Positions 1 through 6,218 of a stretch of DNA of 18,938 bases are shown in pieces. Origin of the DNA: Roseburia sp. CAG:309 (GTDB lineage Bacteria; Bacillota; Clostridia; Lachnospirales; Lachnospiraceae). Position 1 is the stretch's first letter; each line of letters starts with the position of its first letter. The notes below the pieces were generated by a model. That model saw only the letters and a program-made list of their open reading frames with translations, made no database searches and was not told the origin of the DNA. The translations under genes and the position numbers were made by a program. The stretch is from NCBI GenBank assembly GCA_000434115.1, contig FR893977.1, forward strand, positions 34,755-53,692, read 5' to 3'.

Positions 1-28
1 TAAGCTCTTTTGTTTCTGAATTTACCAT
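1..28 (-). CDS. 5' end of a leftward gene, truncated by the window edge
   Basis: An ATG at 26-28 on the minus strand has a strong AGGAGG ribosome site six bases upstream (34-40) and opens the frame MVNSETKEL before the window ends. The spacing and direction match the leftward operon to its right. Only nine residues are visible, so no function can be given. Confidence 0.5.
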
Positions 29-84
29 ATCACGCCTCCTGTTCCGACTGCTGCCTTCTACCTCTTTTATTGCGCCCGCGCAAC

Positions 85-252
85 TCACTTATCCTGCCGA
101 TGATTTATCGTCTTTGAAATGTTATGAATGTACACAGCTAGTCTTGCCGCACCAAAATAGTCGTCATAATCTGGCATTCGTCCGTGCATTATGTCCGATT
201 GAGCGAACGCATGGACTGCTGCCTGAATAATTTTATTAGTTTTAGTTTTCAT
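85..252 (-). CDS. Small element protein, 55 aa, unknown function
   Basis: A 55-residue frame starts with MKTKTNKIIQ and ends with NHRQDK. Its ATG overlaps the stop codon of the upstream Lar-like gene in an ATGA (249-252), which is typical of translational coupling in phage operons and is the main support for this gene. The product is small and soluble, with a central acidic and aromatic stretch (PDYDDYF) and no transmembrane segment. I do not recognise a family. A GGAGATGAG stretch just upstream could serve as the ribosome site. It belongs to the small, poorly conserved accessory proteins at the distal end of the early operon. Confidence 0.55.
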   Translation of the reverse strand: MKTKTNKIIQAAVHAFAQSDIMHGRMPDYDDYFGAARLAVYIHNISKTINHRQDK

Positions 253-509
253 TTCTTTCTCATCTCCTTATTATCTACACGAGTATTCCACTTTTCAATG
301 GCAAGCATTTGGTTGTTTCCACCGTCTGGGTCTTCTATAACTCCGGAATGAGCACCACAAGAACAACAAGTTACAACGTCTGTCGAAGGAGAATATCCAT
401 AGAAGCCACTTGTGTGAAATGGCTTTATATTATCACTCCCACAAAAAGGACAAGGCAACACGTCTATTTCCTTCGTTATAGTCTTTGTTTCAGTTATTTT
501 ATACTTCAT
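249..509 (-). CDS. Lar-like restriction alleviation family zinc protein, 86 aa
   Basis: The protein has the Lar-family layout. A CPFCGS knuckle (Cys20, Cys23) is followed about 25 residues later by a second Cys cluster (CCSCG, Cys48-Cys51), and the family's W-N-T-R signature is at 74-77. Lar proteins of lambdoid phages reduce host type I restriction and stimulate modification. Many distant phage homologues carry this Pfam domain without a tested role, so the biochemical function here is inferred. The gene overlaps its downstream neighbour by 4 nt and a tiny upstream frame by 3 nt, so it is part of the same leftward transcript. A zinc-ribbon nucleic-acid-binding role is the cautious alternative. 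Confidence 0.75.
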   Translation of the reverse strand: MKYKITETKTITKEIDVLPCPFCGSDNIKPFHTSGFYGYSPSTDVVTCCSCGAHSGVIEDPDGGNNQMLAIEKWNTRVDNKEMRKK

Positions 510-559
510 CTTGATTTCCTCGCTTTTCTATTTTTTTCAATCACTTCATCAATCGTCAT
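506..559 (-). CDS. Possible 17-aa leader frame ahead of the Lar-like gene
   Basis: A short frame encoding MTIDEVIEKNRKARKSR has an AAGGAG site about ten bases upstream, and its TGA overlaps the ATG of the Lar-like gene (GATGAAG, 506-509). It could be a translated leader that couples the Lar-like gene to ribosomes leaving the 58-aa gene upstream. Length and composition alone do not prove it is translated. Confidence 0.25.
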   Translation of the reverse strand: MTIDEVIEKNRKARKSR

Positions 560-560
560 A

Positions 561-737
561 TCACTCACTCTCCTTGTACGGTTCCGGCAATGGTTCAAAA
601 GCTACTCCTCTTGCTCCACTTAGCGCTTTTACCATTTTATCTATTGCCTCACTGCAATCATCTTCTCTTGCAGTCTGATTCGCCCAATAGCAACACCCAC
701 TTGGGGACGATTTAGTACAGAAATCGCATTTCTTCAT
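561..737 (-). CDS. Small cysteine-rich element protein, 58 aa
   Basis: The frame starts at ATG 735-737 behind AAAGGAGAAAAGAT, a good ribosome site. The N-terminal half has five cysteines (Cys4, Cys7, Cys15, Cys16, Cys28), with an MKKCDFCTK start and a CCYW pair, which suggests a small zinc-binding fold. The C-terminal half is a short helix-like stretch followed by PEPYKESE. No named family is recognised. It lies in the leftward operon, about 113 nt downstream of the 123-aa gene. That gap holds no convincing gene, only frames of 12-16 codons. Confidence 0.6.
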   Translation of the reverse strand: MKKCDFCTKSSPSGCCYWANQTAREDDCSEAIDKMVKALSGARGVAFEPLPEPYKESE

Positions 738-850
738 ATCTTTTCTCCTTTCTTATCTCAACATTTTTTTGCACCAGGCACCGCTTAGCAATGCCCGGTT
801 GATAAATCAAATGGCTTTCCGTGATATAAAACCATGTGATGCCATTAGAA

Positions 851-1222
851 TCAATTATCTGCTTGAATTACAATAACTTTTTTCCAGTAATGCTCATATT
901 TTTCTTTTGTTTCTTTGAGCGTATTTTTAAAAACAGTTTCACTCAAATTACTGCCTTTATCGTTTCCACCCATTTCATCCCAGAGCCATTCTTCAATCTG
1001 TTCTTCAAAATTTACTCTGTCAGTTTCGACATATTCCATGTATGGCACTTCGCAATCAAGAATTTCATCAACGTAAAATCTCAAATCACCGCAATACGTG
1101 ATCTGTTCTCCGTCTGTTGCATCTGTTCCTGCTAATACGACAATCGGCAAATCAGGATTTTCAGAAATAAGTTTCTTTAATTCATCTGTATTCTTTGCTA
1201 AATCTAATGGAAATAGTTTCAT
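851..1222 (-). CDS. Hypothetical acidic protein, 123 aa
   Basis: The product is an acidic soluble protein (MKLFPLDLAK at the N-terminus) with a hydrophobic strand LPIVVLAG near residues 25-32 and a mixed alpha-beta look. The pattern resembles hypothetical proteins found beside HNH genes in Firmicutes phages, but I cannot name a family. Its ATG overlaps the stop of the HNH gene (ATGA, 1219-1222), so the two are probably translationally coupled. No catalytic motif or membrane segment is visible. Confidence 0.7.
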   Translation of the reverse strand: MKLFPLDLAKNTDELKKLISENPDLPIVVLAGTDATDGEQITYCGDLRFYVDEILDCEVPYMEYVETDRVNFEEQIEEWLWDEMGGNDKGSNLSETVFKNTLKETKEKYEHYWKKVIVIQADN

Positions 1223-1608
1223 TTTGTTTCACCTCTCAATTCTTCAAAATAAAATTTAATCGGTTTCATTTTTTCCTCTACTAATCCATATTTCAAAGCC
1301 AGCTTATAACCAAAGTTCTTTCTAAGATTATTCATCATGGTTACCTGCAACCGTTCTCTAAAATCTTCTAAACTAAATGTTGATTTATAAAAATTGCATT
1401 GCCTACAAGACGGCATGAGGTTTTCGATTTCATCAAGAAAGCCCGCCTCTCCAATTGCGTATGCCGTCTCATATCTATGTAGTGGTTCTACATGGTCCAC
1501 TTGCATATCCTTATAGTCCAACTTACAACCACAATAAGCGCATCTATGGTTATACTTTTCATATACTGCGAGTCTTTTCTTTTTTGGTACTGTCTTATGT
1601 CTGCTCAT
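1219..1608 (-). CDS. HNH endonuclease, 129 aa
   Basis: A compact HNH nuclease. CAYC (Cys23, Cys26) and CRQC (Cys68, Cys71) form the zinc clamp. Asp38-His39 (QVDHVEPL) supplies the first catalytic histidine, Asn63 sits in ENLMPSC, and Asn72 follows. Such stand-alone HNH proteins often lie next to terminase genes in phages and are needed there for DNA packaging; others are restriction-like or homing enzymes. The gene overlaps the 3' end of parB by 14 nt, with its ribosome site AAGGGAG inside parB, and overlaps the next gene by 4 nt. Its packaging role is inferred from the family only, because no terminase is visible in the window. Confidence 0.85.
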   Translation of the reverse strand: MSRHKTVPKKKRLAVYEKYNHRCAYCGCKLDYKDMQVDHVEPLHRYETAYAIGEAGFLDEIENLMPSCRQCNFYKSTFSLEDFRERLQVTMMNNLRKNFGYKLALKYGLVEEKMKPIKFYFEELRGETK

Positions 1609-2959
1609 TACTACTCCCTTCTGCTTTCAAATCAAATCCTATGATACAGTAGTCATCATCCAGACCGGTCCAGTCTTCCCATATGTAGTTAATTACCGCC
1701 TCAATAATCCTTCCTGTGGCTTTTCCGGCAACAAACAATCTCATCGTGATATGTTCCTCGATTTTATAACCATCTTTTTGTAATAATAAAAATGTCAATC
1801 TCTTCTGTAGAATGTCGTTATATTCTTCCTGTGTGATTCGAATATCGTGGTACCGCTCTTGGTTGGTAATATCTTTCCGCATTTTTTCATCCTGCTTCAT
1901 TTCGCGGAGTTTTCTTGCCGTTTCCCGATCAATCGCATCTTGTTCCTCGTTGTATCTCTCTTCTTCTGTCTTTTGAGCCTCTCTCCGATTTATGTAGCTG
2001 CTACACTTTGTTGTGGTTGCTCTCTTTTCATTACATTCTTCGTAATGATTGCAGCTGTAACAGATGGATGTTATTGTTTCCGGTTCAGGTTCAAAATACT
2101 CTTTTTGGCTCTGCTCGGTTTCTTCATCTTTCACATGTTCTTCTGGCTCGTGTTCTATTGCCGCACCTATCGCCTCATCTGTTTCCTCTTTGGCATCTTC
2201 TGGACTTTGTTGTGATACTGGCGCAACATTGATTCCTTCATAATCCGCTTTTAGACTTTTGATGTCCTGCAATGTTAGCGTTGCATTTTGTCCAAATAAC
2301 TCTGCTGCCTTTATCTGATATTGTTCCGGCAAACTCGAAACTTCATATGCGACCGAAATTGCGATATAATTCTTTTGGAAAATCTGCATAAGTGGTTCTA
2401 TAAGATGATTGTATACCGCTTTATATCGCCCTAACTGTGCCGGCGATGTGGCTGTGATCTCTGCCAGGAGATCTCGCGTTCTTCCTTGTATGTCTGTGCT
2501 CTCTTTCAATTTTAAAACCAGCTCTTCTGTCTTTATGCTTTCGTTCATTTTTTCCCAATCTGTTTTTTCCCGGAACCGATTCGCCATGATCAAGGTAATT
2601 TCGTCCATTATTTCACTTTGTTTGCTCTTAACCACTGCCGGAACTCTTTTAAACTGTTCCTTTCCTTCCTTGACCAGTTCTTGCAAGGCGATATATCTTC
2701 GATGTCCTGCAAGTATGGTTCTTTTCCCGGACTCTTTTTCTTCTGTCACTAAGAGCGGCTGCAACACTCCCAGAAGTTCGATGGATTGTTTTAATTCTTG
2801 AATTGCCGCCATACTGTAAAAGTTATCTTTTGATTGTTCTAGACAATCAATGTCCACCTTAATTGTTTCCCTGCTGCCTTCTTTTCGCTTTACTTCCATT
2901 ACCTCTTTCGACCGCTGGCTCAATATATCACTCAGATTAAATTTCTTTGATTCTGCCAT
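1595..2959 (-). CDS. ParB-like partition/DNA-binding protein with extra C-terminal zinc motif, 454 aa
   Basis: Residues about 33-115 form a ParB N-terminal (CTPase) domain, with the GHRR box at 85-88 (ILAGHRRYIALQEL). Residues about 160-235 look like the HTH centromere-binding part (LPEQYQIKAAELF). An acidic linker (about 248-297) leads to four cysteines, Cys300, Cys303, Cys309 and Cys319, then a long charged coiled-coil-like stretch and a C-terminal globular tail. At 454 residues it is much longer than typical ParB (about 280-300). It lies directly downstream of parA with a candidate parS-like repeat between them. ParB/ParA pairs segregate low-copy replicons, which fits an element with its own Rep. 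Start ATG 2957-2959 has AAGGAGG upstream. Confidence 0.85.
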   Translation of the reverse strand: MAESKKFNLSDILSQRSKEVMEVKRKEGSRETIKVDIDCLEQSKDNFYSMAAIQELKQSIELLGVLQPLLVTEEKESGKRTILAGHRRYIALQELVKEGKEQFKRVPAVVKSKQSEIMDEITLIMANRFREKTDWEKMNESIKTEELVLKLKESTDIQGRTRDLLAEITATSPAQLGRYKAVYNHLIEPLMQIFQKNYIAISVAYEVSSLPEQYQIKAAELFGQNATLTLQDIKSLKADYEGINVAPVSQQSPEDAKEETDEAIGAAIEHEPEEHVKDEETEQSQKEYFEPEPETITSICYSCNHYEECNEKRATTTKCSSYINRREAQKTEEERYNEEQDAIDRETARKLREMKQDEKMRKDITNQERYHDIRITQEEYNDILQKRLTFLLLQKDGYKIEEHITMRLFVAGKATGRIIEAVINYIWEDWTGLDDDYCIIGFDLKAEGSSNEQT

Positions 2960-2980
2960 TGCTTCGTCCCTCCTTATGAT

Positions 2981-2997
2981 GTGTCCGAATCGGACAC
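2981..2997. repeat. 17-bp inverted repeat between parA and parB (candidate parS or operator)
   Basis: GTGTCCG and CGGACAC flank a 3-bp spacer (AAT), giving seven perfectly paired bases per arm. The repeat begins right after the parA stop codon and lies 21 nt before the parB start. No U-tract follows on either strand, so it is not a terminator. It differs from the chromosomal parS consensus, but plasmid and phage centromeres vary. It could instead be an operator or an mRNA hairpin near the parB ribosome site. Confidence 0.45.
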
Positions 2998-3759
2998 TTA
3001 TTTATTCAGCCATTCTTCTACCAGTTTTTTATAGTCGATGGATGCGCCACACGTTGGCGAATATTCCAATATCGGCATTCTGGCAAATGTACTCGGCTTC
3101 ATCTTCGGCGTGCGTCGGATGTGTGTTTGAAATAACGGATAGTCCAGTGTTTTCAAAAATGCTGAGCCTTGAATGTCTGCTTCGTTAGTTCTGTCATACT
3201 GCGTTATAAAACAGCCACGAAATACCAGGTCAGGATTGAGATCCTCGCGCGTATTGTCAATCTGCTCCTTTAATTCTTCCAACCCATCAATGGCAAAATC
3301 ATCTATCGTGATTGGCACCATCACATCATCGGATGCCACAAGTGCATTGATCGTTGAAATGTTAATATCCGGTGCATTGTCGATAATGCAATAATCATAT
3401 TGATCGGATATTCTTTCAAAAAACTTCTTAAATCGGATTTGCTGTGGTCTTGACTGGTCCAGCATTACTTCTATATTGGCCGTAAGCAGATTCATGTTTG
3501 CGGTGATAACGTCCAGATTCTCAATCTCCGTATTTTGAATTACTTCACTTGGTTCGATTTTTCTGTCTGTCATTACCTGCGCCACTCCCGGCTTATCATA
3601 TCCGTGCCGGTTCAGAATCTTGCTTGCATTGCCCTGTTTGTCGTTATCCACTAATAAAACACGATATCCATGTACTGCCGCAAGAATATGTGCCATATTA
3701 ACACTGGATGTCGTCTTTGCCACGCCACCCTTCAAATTGATGATCGATAATGTTTTCAT
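2998..3759 (-). CDS. parA: ParA-family partition ATPase, 253 aa
   Basis: A small ParA/Soj-type ATPase of the usual length. The deviant Walker A box KGGVAKTT is at residues 10-17 with the signature Lys10. The A' region VDNDKQGN is at about 37-44 and Walker B-like DYCIIDNAPD at about 120-130. There is no N-terminal HTH, so it is the short type Ib/chromosomal-like form that does not itself act as a repressor. It would form ATP-dependent patterns on the nucleoid and move ParB-bound DNA. The start ATG overlaps the VRR-NUC stop (ATGA, 3756-3759), and parB follows about 38 nt downstream. Partition genes make sense only if the element spends time as an extrachromosomal replicon. Confidence 0.93.
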   Translation of the reverse strand: MKTLSIINLKGGVAKTTSSVNMAHILAAVHGYRVLLVDNDKQGNASKILNRHGYDKPGVAQVMTDRKIEPSEVIQNTEIENLDVITANMNLLTANIEVMLDQSRPQQIRFKKFFERISDQYDYCIIDNAPDINISTINALVASDDVMVPITIDDFAIDGLEELKEQIDNTREDLNPDLVFRGCFITQYDRTNEADIQGSAFLKTLDYPLFQTHIRRTPKMKPSTFARMPILEYSPTCGASIDYKKLVEEWLNK

Positions 3760-4145
3760 TGCTTCATTTCCTCGCTTTCCTTAACTCCTAGATATGTTAT
3801 TATCTCTTTTATTGCGGATTCTGCACTCCAGCATACAACGGCTTTATAGCCTTGTTTCTCCAACTGCTCCAGCCACCATCGTTGTTTTTCCGTCGGCTTG
3901 TTCTTGCCGAACTTCATTTCTATGTATAGTCCATGAAAGCCTCCAGCCGGGACTGGCAGACACAGATCCGGAACTCCTGCTTTTACTCCCTGGCGTTTCA
4001 GGTTTGCCGCCTCCAGTTGGTTCCTGCTGCCCCCATTTGGGATATGGTGCAGCAACTCCAGTTCCGGAACAGTAATCGAACCAATTGCCGCCCATCTCAT
4101 TACTCTTTCCTGTTCCGTCGCTTCGCTTTTTTTTCGATACACCAT
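3756..4145 (-). CDS. VRR-NUC domain nuclease, 129 aa
   Basis: This is a stand-alone VRR-NUC (PD-(D/E)XK superfamily) nuclease. The core shows GVPDL with Asp60, then YIEMKFGKNKPTEKQ with Glu76 and Lys78 as the E-x-K pair, and the helix that normally carries a conserved Gln (Q87). The length is typical of phage-encoded VRR-NUC proteins, which are thought to process branched or damaged replication intermediates. The N-terminal 30 residues are basic and lack a recognised domain. It is separated by 2 nt from the DUF4406-HD gene upstream and overlaps parA downstream, so it is a core operon member. Confidence 0.9.
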   Translation of the reverse strand: MVYRKKSEATEQERVMRWAAIGSITVPELELLHHIPNGGSRNQLEAANLKRQGVKAGVPDLCLPVPAGGFHGLYIEMKFGKNKPTEKQRWWLEQLEKQGYKAVVCWSAESAIKEIITYLGVKESEEMKQ

Positions 4146-4147
4146 CC

Positions 4148-5080
4148 TTACGCCTCTCTTTCATCCAGGTATGTCGCCATCATGTCCGCAAGATGCAGCA
4201 TCACCGCCAATTTGCTCTTACCAAACGCATTGTTCATGTCACGACTTCCACCACGGACCGCATCGTCAAATCCGCCCATGTGCCACCGTATCGCCAGGAT
4301 TTCCTCGTTTGTCAAGGATATAAACCGCATAATCTGAATTACTGATTTCTCTCCATGTCCGATTGGAAAATCATTTTGGTATGTATATTGTGGTTTTTCA
4401 TCTTCATCCTGCTGCCCGGATTCTTCCTGTTTATATAAATCCATCTTGCACACATCGTGCAAGATGGCCACGATGGCTATTGTTTCCAAGTAATAATGTT
4501 TCGCCGACTTTCCAACGCGCTTCTCTTCTTCCGCTGTCAAGTGTACGAGTCTTTGATATACATTATTTGAATGTTTGAGAAGTCCACCCGGATAGGATCC
4601 ATGGTATTTAGTACTTGCCGGCGCTGTAAAGAATCCGTTGACTTCCAACCAGTTCCAAAGCAGGTCACTTCCTTTTCTTCGTATATGTGAGAAATACTGT
4701 TTAAATTTCTGCAATTCTCTCTGCTGTCTGTATTCACGATCTTTTTCTTCGATCACTTTTTTATCCTCTGTCACTTCCTGTGTTTCTGTCATCTCTTCCA
4801 TGATCTCATAGTCCTTTCCTTTTGCTTCACAATATTCGAGTGCCGCACCGGCACTCTTTCGCCAGCCTTTCAGCATATAGATTGCATTGCACATCTTTAA
4901 CATACACAGCGACATTTCCATGTACTGCTCCCATGTTGTACTCGCTGGCAGATTTTGATTGACTGCTGCCGGATTGATAACCTCGTATCCTTTCCGTCGC
5001 AGATCATATTCTGCTTTTGTAAATCGTTCCATATAGTCGTCGGTTCCTGTTATCGGACCGCTGATATAAACCTTTAACAT
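4148..5080 (-). CDS. DUF4406 (nucleoside deoxyribosyltransferase-like) fused to HD phosphohydrolase, 310 aa
   Basis: Residues 1-95 match DUF4406, a Rossmann-like fold related to nucleoside 2-deoxyribosyltransferases: KVYISGPITG at the N-terminus, VINPA at about 34-38, and an MCNAIYMLKGWRKSAGA stretch with the helix that follows it. A charged linker (96-125) joins an HD domain: His170 (LLKHSNNV), His208-Asp209 (ILHDVCKMD), His242 or His267, and Asp299 (HLADMM). HD proteins act on phosphoesters such as dNTPs or (cyclic) nucleotides. Together they suggest a nucleotide-handling enzyme acting on the host pool or on a signalling nucleotide. The substrate cannot be read from the sequence. It overlaps the upstream homing endonuclease gene by 7 nt. 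Confidence 0.8.
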   Translation of the reverse strand: MLKVYISGPITGTDDYMERFTKAEYDLRRKGYEVINPAAVNQNLPASTTWEQYMEMSLCMLKMCNAIYMLKGWRKSAGAALEYCEAKGKDYEIMEEMTETQEVTEDKKVIEEKDREYRQQRELQKFKQYFSHIRRKGSDLLWNWLEVNGFFTAPASTKYHGSYPGGLLKHSNNVYQRLVHLTAEEEKRVGKSAKHYYLETIAIVAILHDVCKMDLYKQEESGQQDEDEKPQYTYQNDFPIGHGEKSVIQIMRFISLTNEEILAIRWHMGGFDDAVRGGSRDMNNAFGKSKLAVMLHLADMMATYLDEREA

Positions 5081-5661
5081 TGTGTGACCTCTCTTTCTTT
5101 CAAAATCTTCTTTACTGCCTGCTTTACACTTTTAGAGTGTGGACTTTCTTCCCAGGCATAAGCATATCCATCCGGTGCAAAAGCACTTTTTACTTTTCCG
5201 TCACAGCGGTCTTTTATCGTCTGGTAACTCATAAAGTTCTTCCGTCCTGCTTCGCGTGCAGATGAATACACGTCTACAATCTCACCGGTTTCATCTATTT
5301 TTACAACCGCCTTTCTTTTTCCATTGCGCGGTCCTTGCAGTCGTCCAAGTTCCACTTTGGATATGTATTCTATATTTTGGATATAGTTATCTTCTTGAAT
5401 ACCATTTTTGTGATATGCCACATATCCTTCTGGTGGCGGTCCCATAAATGTCCTTGCTATGACCTGCGCTAATACTTCATCTTTTGGCTTTCCATCTTTC
5501 GTCAATTTGACCACGTACCGATTGCTTCCTTTGGCATATTTCTTTTTCCACGGATTCATCTTCCTTGTCTTTCCGGATGGGTATACTCTTCTTATCTCTC
5601 CCTCGGTATTAGCCTGATACTTTCCATCATATCCGGGGATGTCTCTCCATCTTTGAACCAA
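5074..5661 (-). CDS. NUMOD4/HNH homing endonuclease, 195 aa
   Basis: The N-terminus (residues 2-45, RWRDIPGYDGKYQANTEGEI) is a NUMOD4 DNA-binding motif. A His-Asn nuclease core follows, with His84 in AYHKNG and Asp91-Asn92 and Asn96 in DNYIQNIEYIS. The C-terminal part (about 115-180, VVKIDETGEIVDVYSSAREAG) is a NUMOD1-like helix-turn-helix repeat. This order is that of free-standing phage homing endonucleases, which cut DNA lacking them. The start is a TTG with AAGGGGGTG five bases upstream; that site overlaps the end of the preceding gene. It inserts between two operon genes with no disruption, as expected of a selfish gene that moves between genes rather than into them. Confidence 0.87.
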   Translation of the reverse strand: MVQRWRDIPGYDGKYQANTEGEIRRVYPSGKTRKMNPWKKKYAKGSNRYVVKLTKDGKPKDEVLAQVIARTFMGPPPEGYVAYHKNGIQEDNYIQNIEYISKVELGRLQGPRNGKRKAVVKIDETGEIVDVYSSAREAGRKNFMSYQTIKDRCDGKVKSAFAPDGYAYAWEESPHSKSVKQAVKKILKEREVTQC

Positions 5662-5663
5662 CT

Positions 5664-6218
5664 TTACACCCCCTTAAAAATATCAAATATATCAAGCTGC
5701 CCTTCTCGGTTGATTTTTCCACGAAGAATCTTTTCCAGCTTTTCACGGCAAGTTTTGAAAGATTTATTGTATCTTTCCGGTACCTCATGCCGCCGCATTG
5801 CTACCAGATCATCTTCACTGATTGCCTTTTCCAGGTTTTCCGCGTAGTTTATCACGGTTCTTAAATATATATTTTCTGCGTCTCGAATCGAAACTTCCGA
5901 ACTGTGGCGACATAAATATTTATAATCCTCGTCATTCTTATATTTTTGTAATGTGCTTTTGGCATTGGCACGTATCTCTTCCGCACGTGCCATATAAGTA
6001 TTTTCCATTTCCGGGGGAACAGGTCTTTCCATAATTTCCTGAAAATAGTCCAGTTCTTTCAATTGATCTCTGTAATACAATATATTATTTCTGACAAGGT
6101 TAAGATTAACACCATCCGCATATAACGGATCATGACCGCCGTTGTCGTGAAGATCTTCCCAATGCTCGTATAATGTGATCAGTTGTGATTCCAATTCTGC
6201 TCTTTCGTCTTTTTTCAT
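5664..6218 (-). CDS. Hypothetical helical protein with C-terminal clamp-binding-like motif, 184 aa
   Basis: The product is mostly charged alpha-helix (MKKDERAELESQLITLYEHW at the N-terminus), probably with coiled-coil segments, and has no membrane segment or catalytic motif. The striking part is the extreme C-terminus, residues about 174-184, GQLDIFDIFKGV. QLDIF is close to the bacterial beta sliding-clamp binding consensus QL(S/D)LF and sits in a tail, where such peptides usually lie. The protein could therefore bind the host clamp and act in element replication. It is coupled to the helicase-methyltransferase gene by an ATGA overlap (6215-6218). The family is otherwise unrecognised. Confidence 0.65.
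   Translation of the reverse strand: MKKDERAELESQLITLYEHWEDLHDNGGHDPLYADGVNLNLVRNNILYYRDQLKELDYFQEIMERPVPPEMENTYMARAEEIRANAKSTLQKYKNDEDYKYLCRHSSEVSIRDAENIYLRTVINYAENLEKAISEDDLVAMRRHEVPERYNKSFKTCREKLEKILRGKINREGQLDIFDIFKGV

Noticed and set aside
2981..2997. Terminator after parA
   Set aside because: The inverted repeat is followed by no U-tract on the leftward strand, and parB follows directly, so a centromere or operator fits better.
3844..4164. Overlapping frames on both strands inside the VRR-NUC gene
   Set aside because: These frames have no ribosome site or family likeness and are by-products of the GC-rich coding sequence of the VRR-NUC and HD genes.
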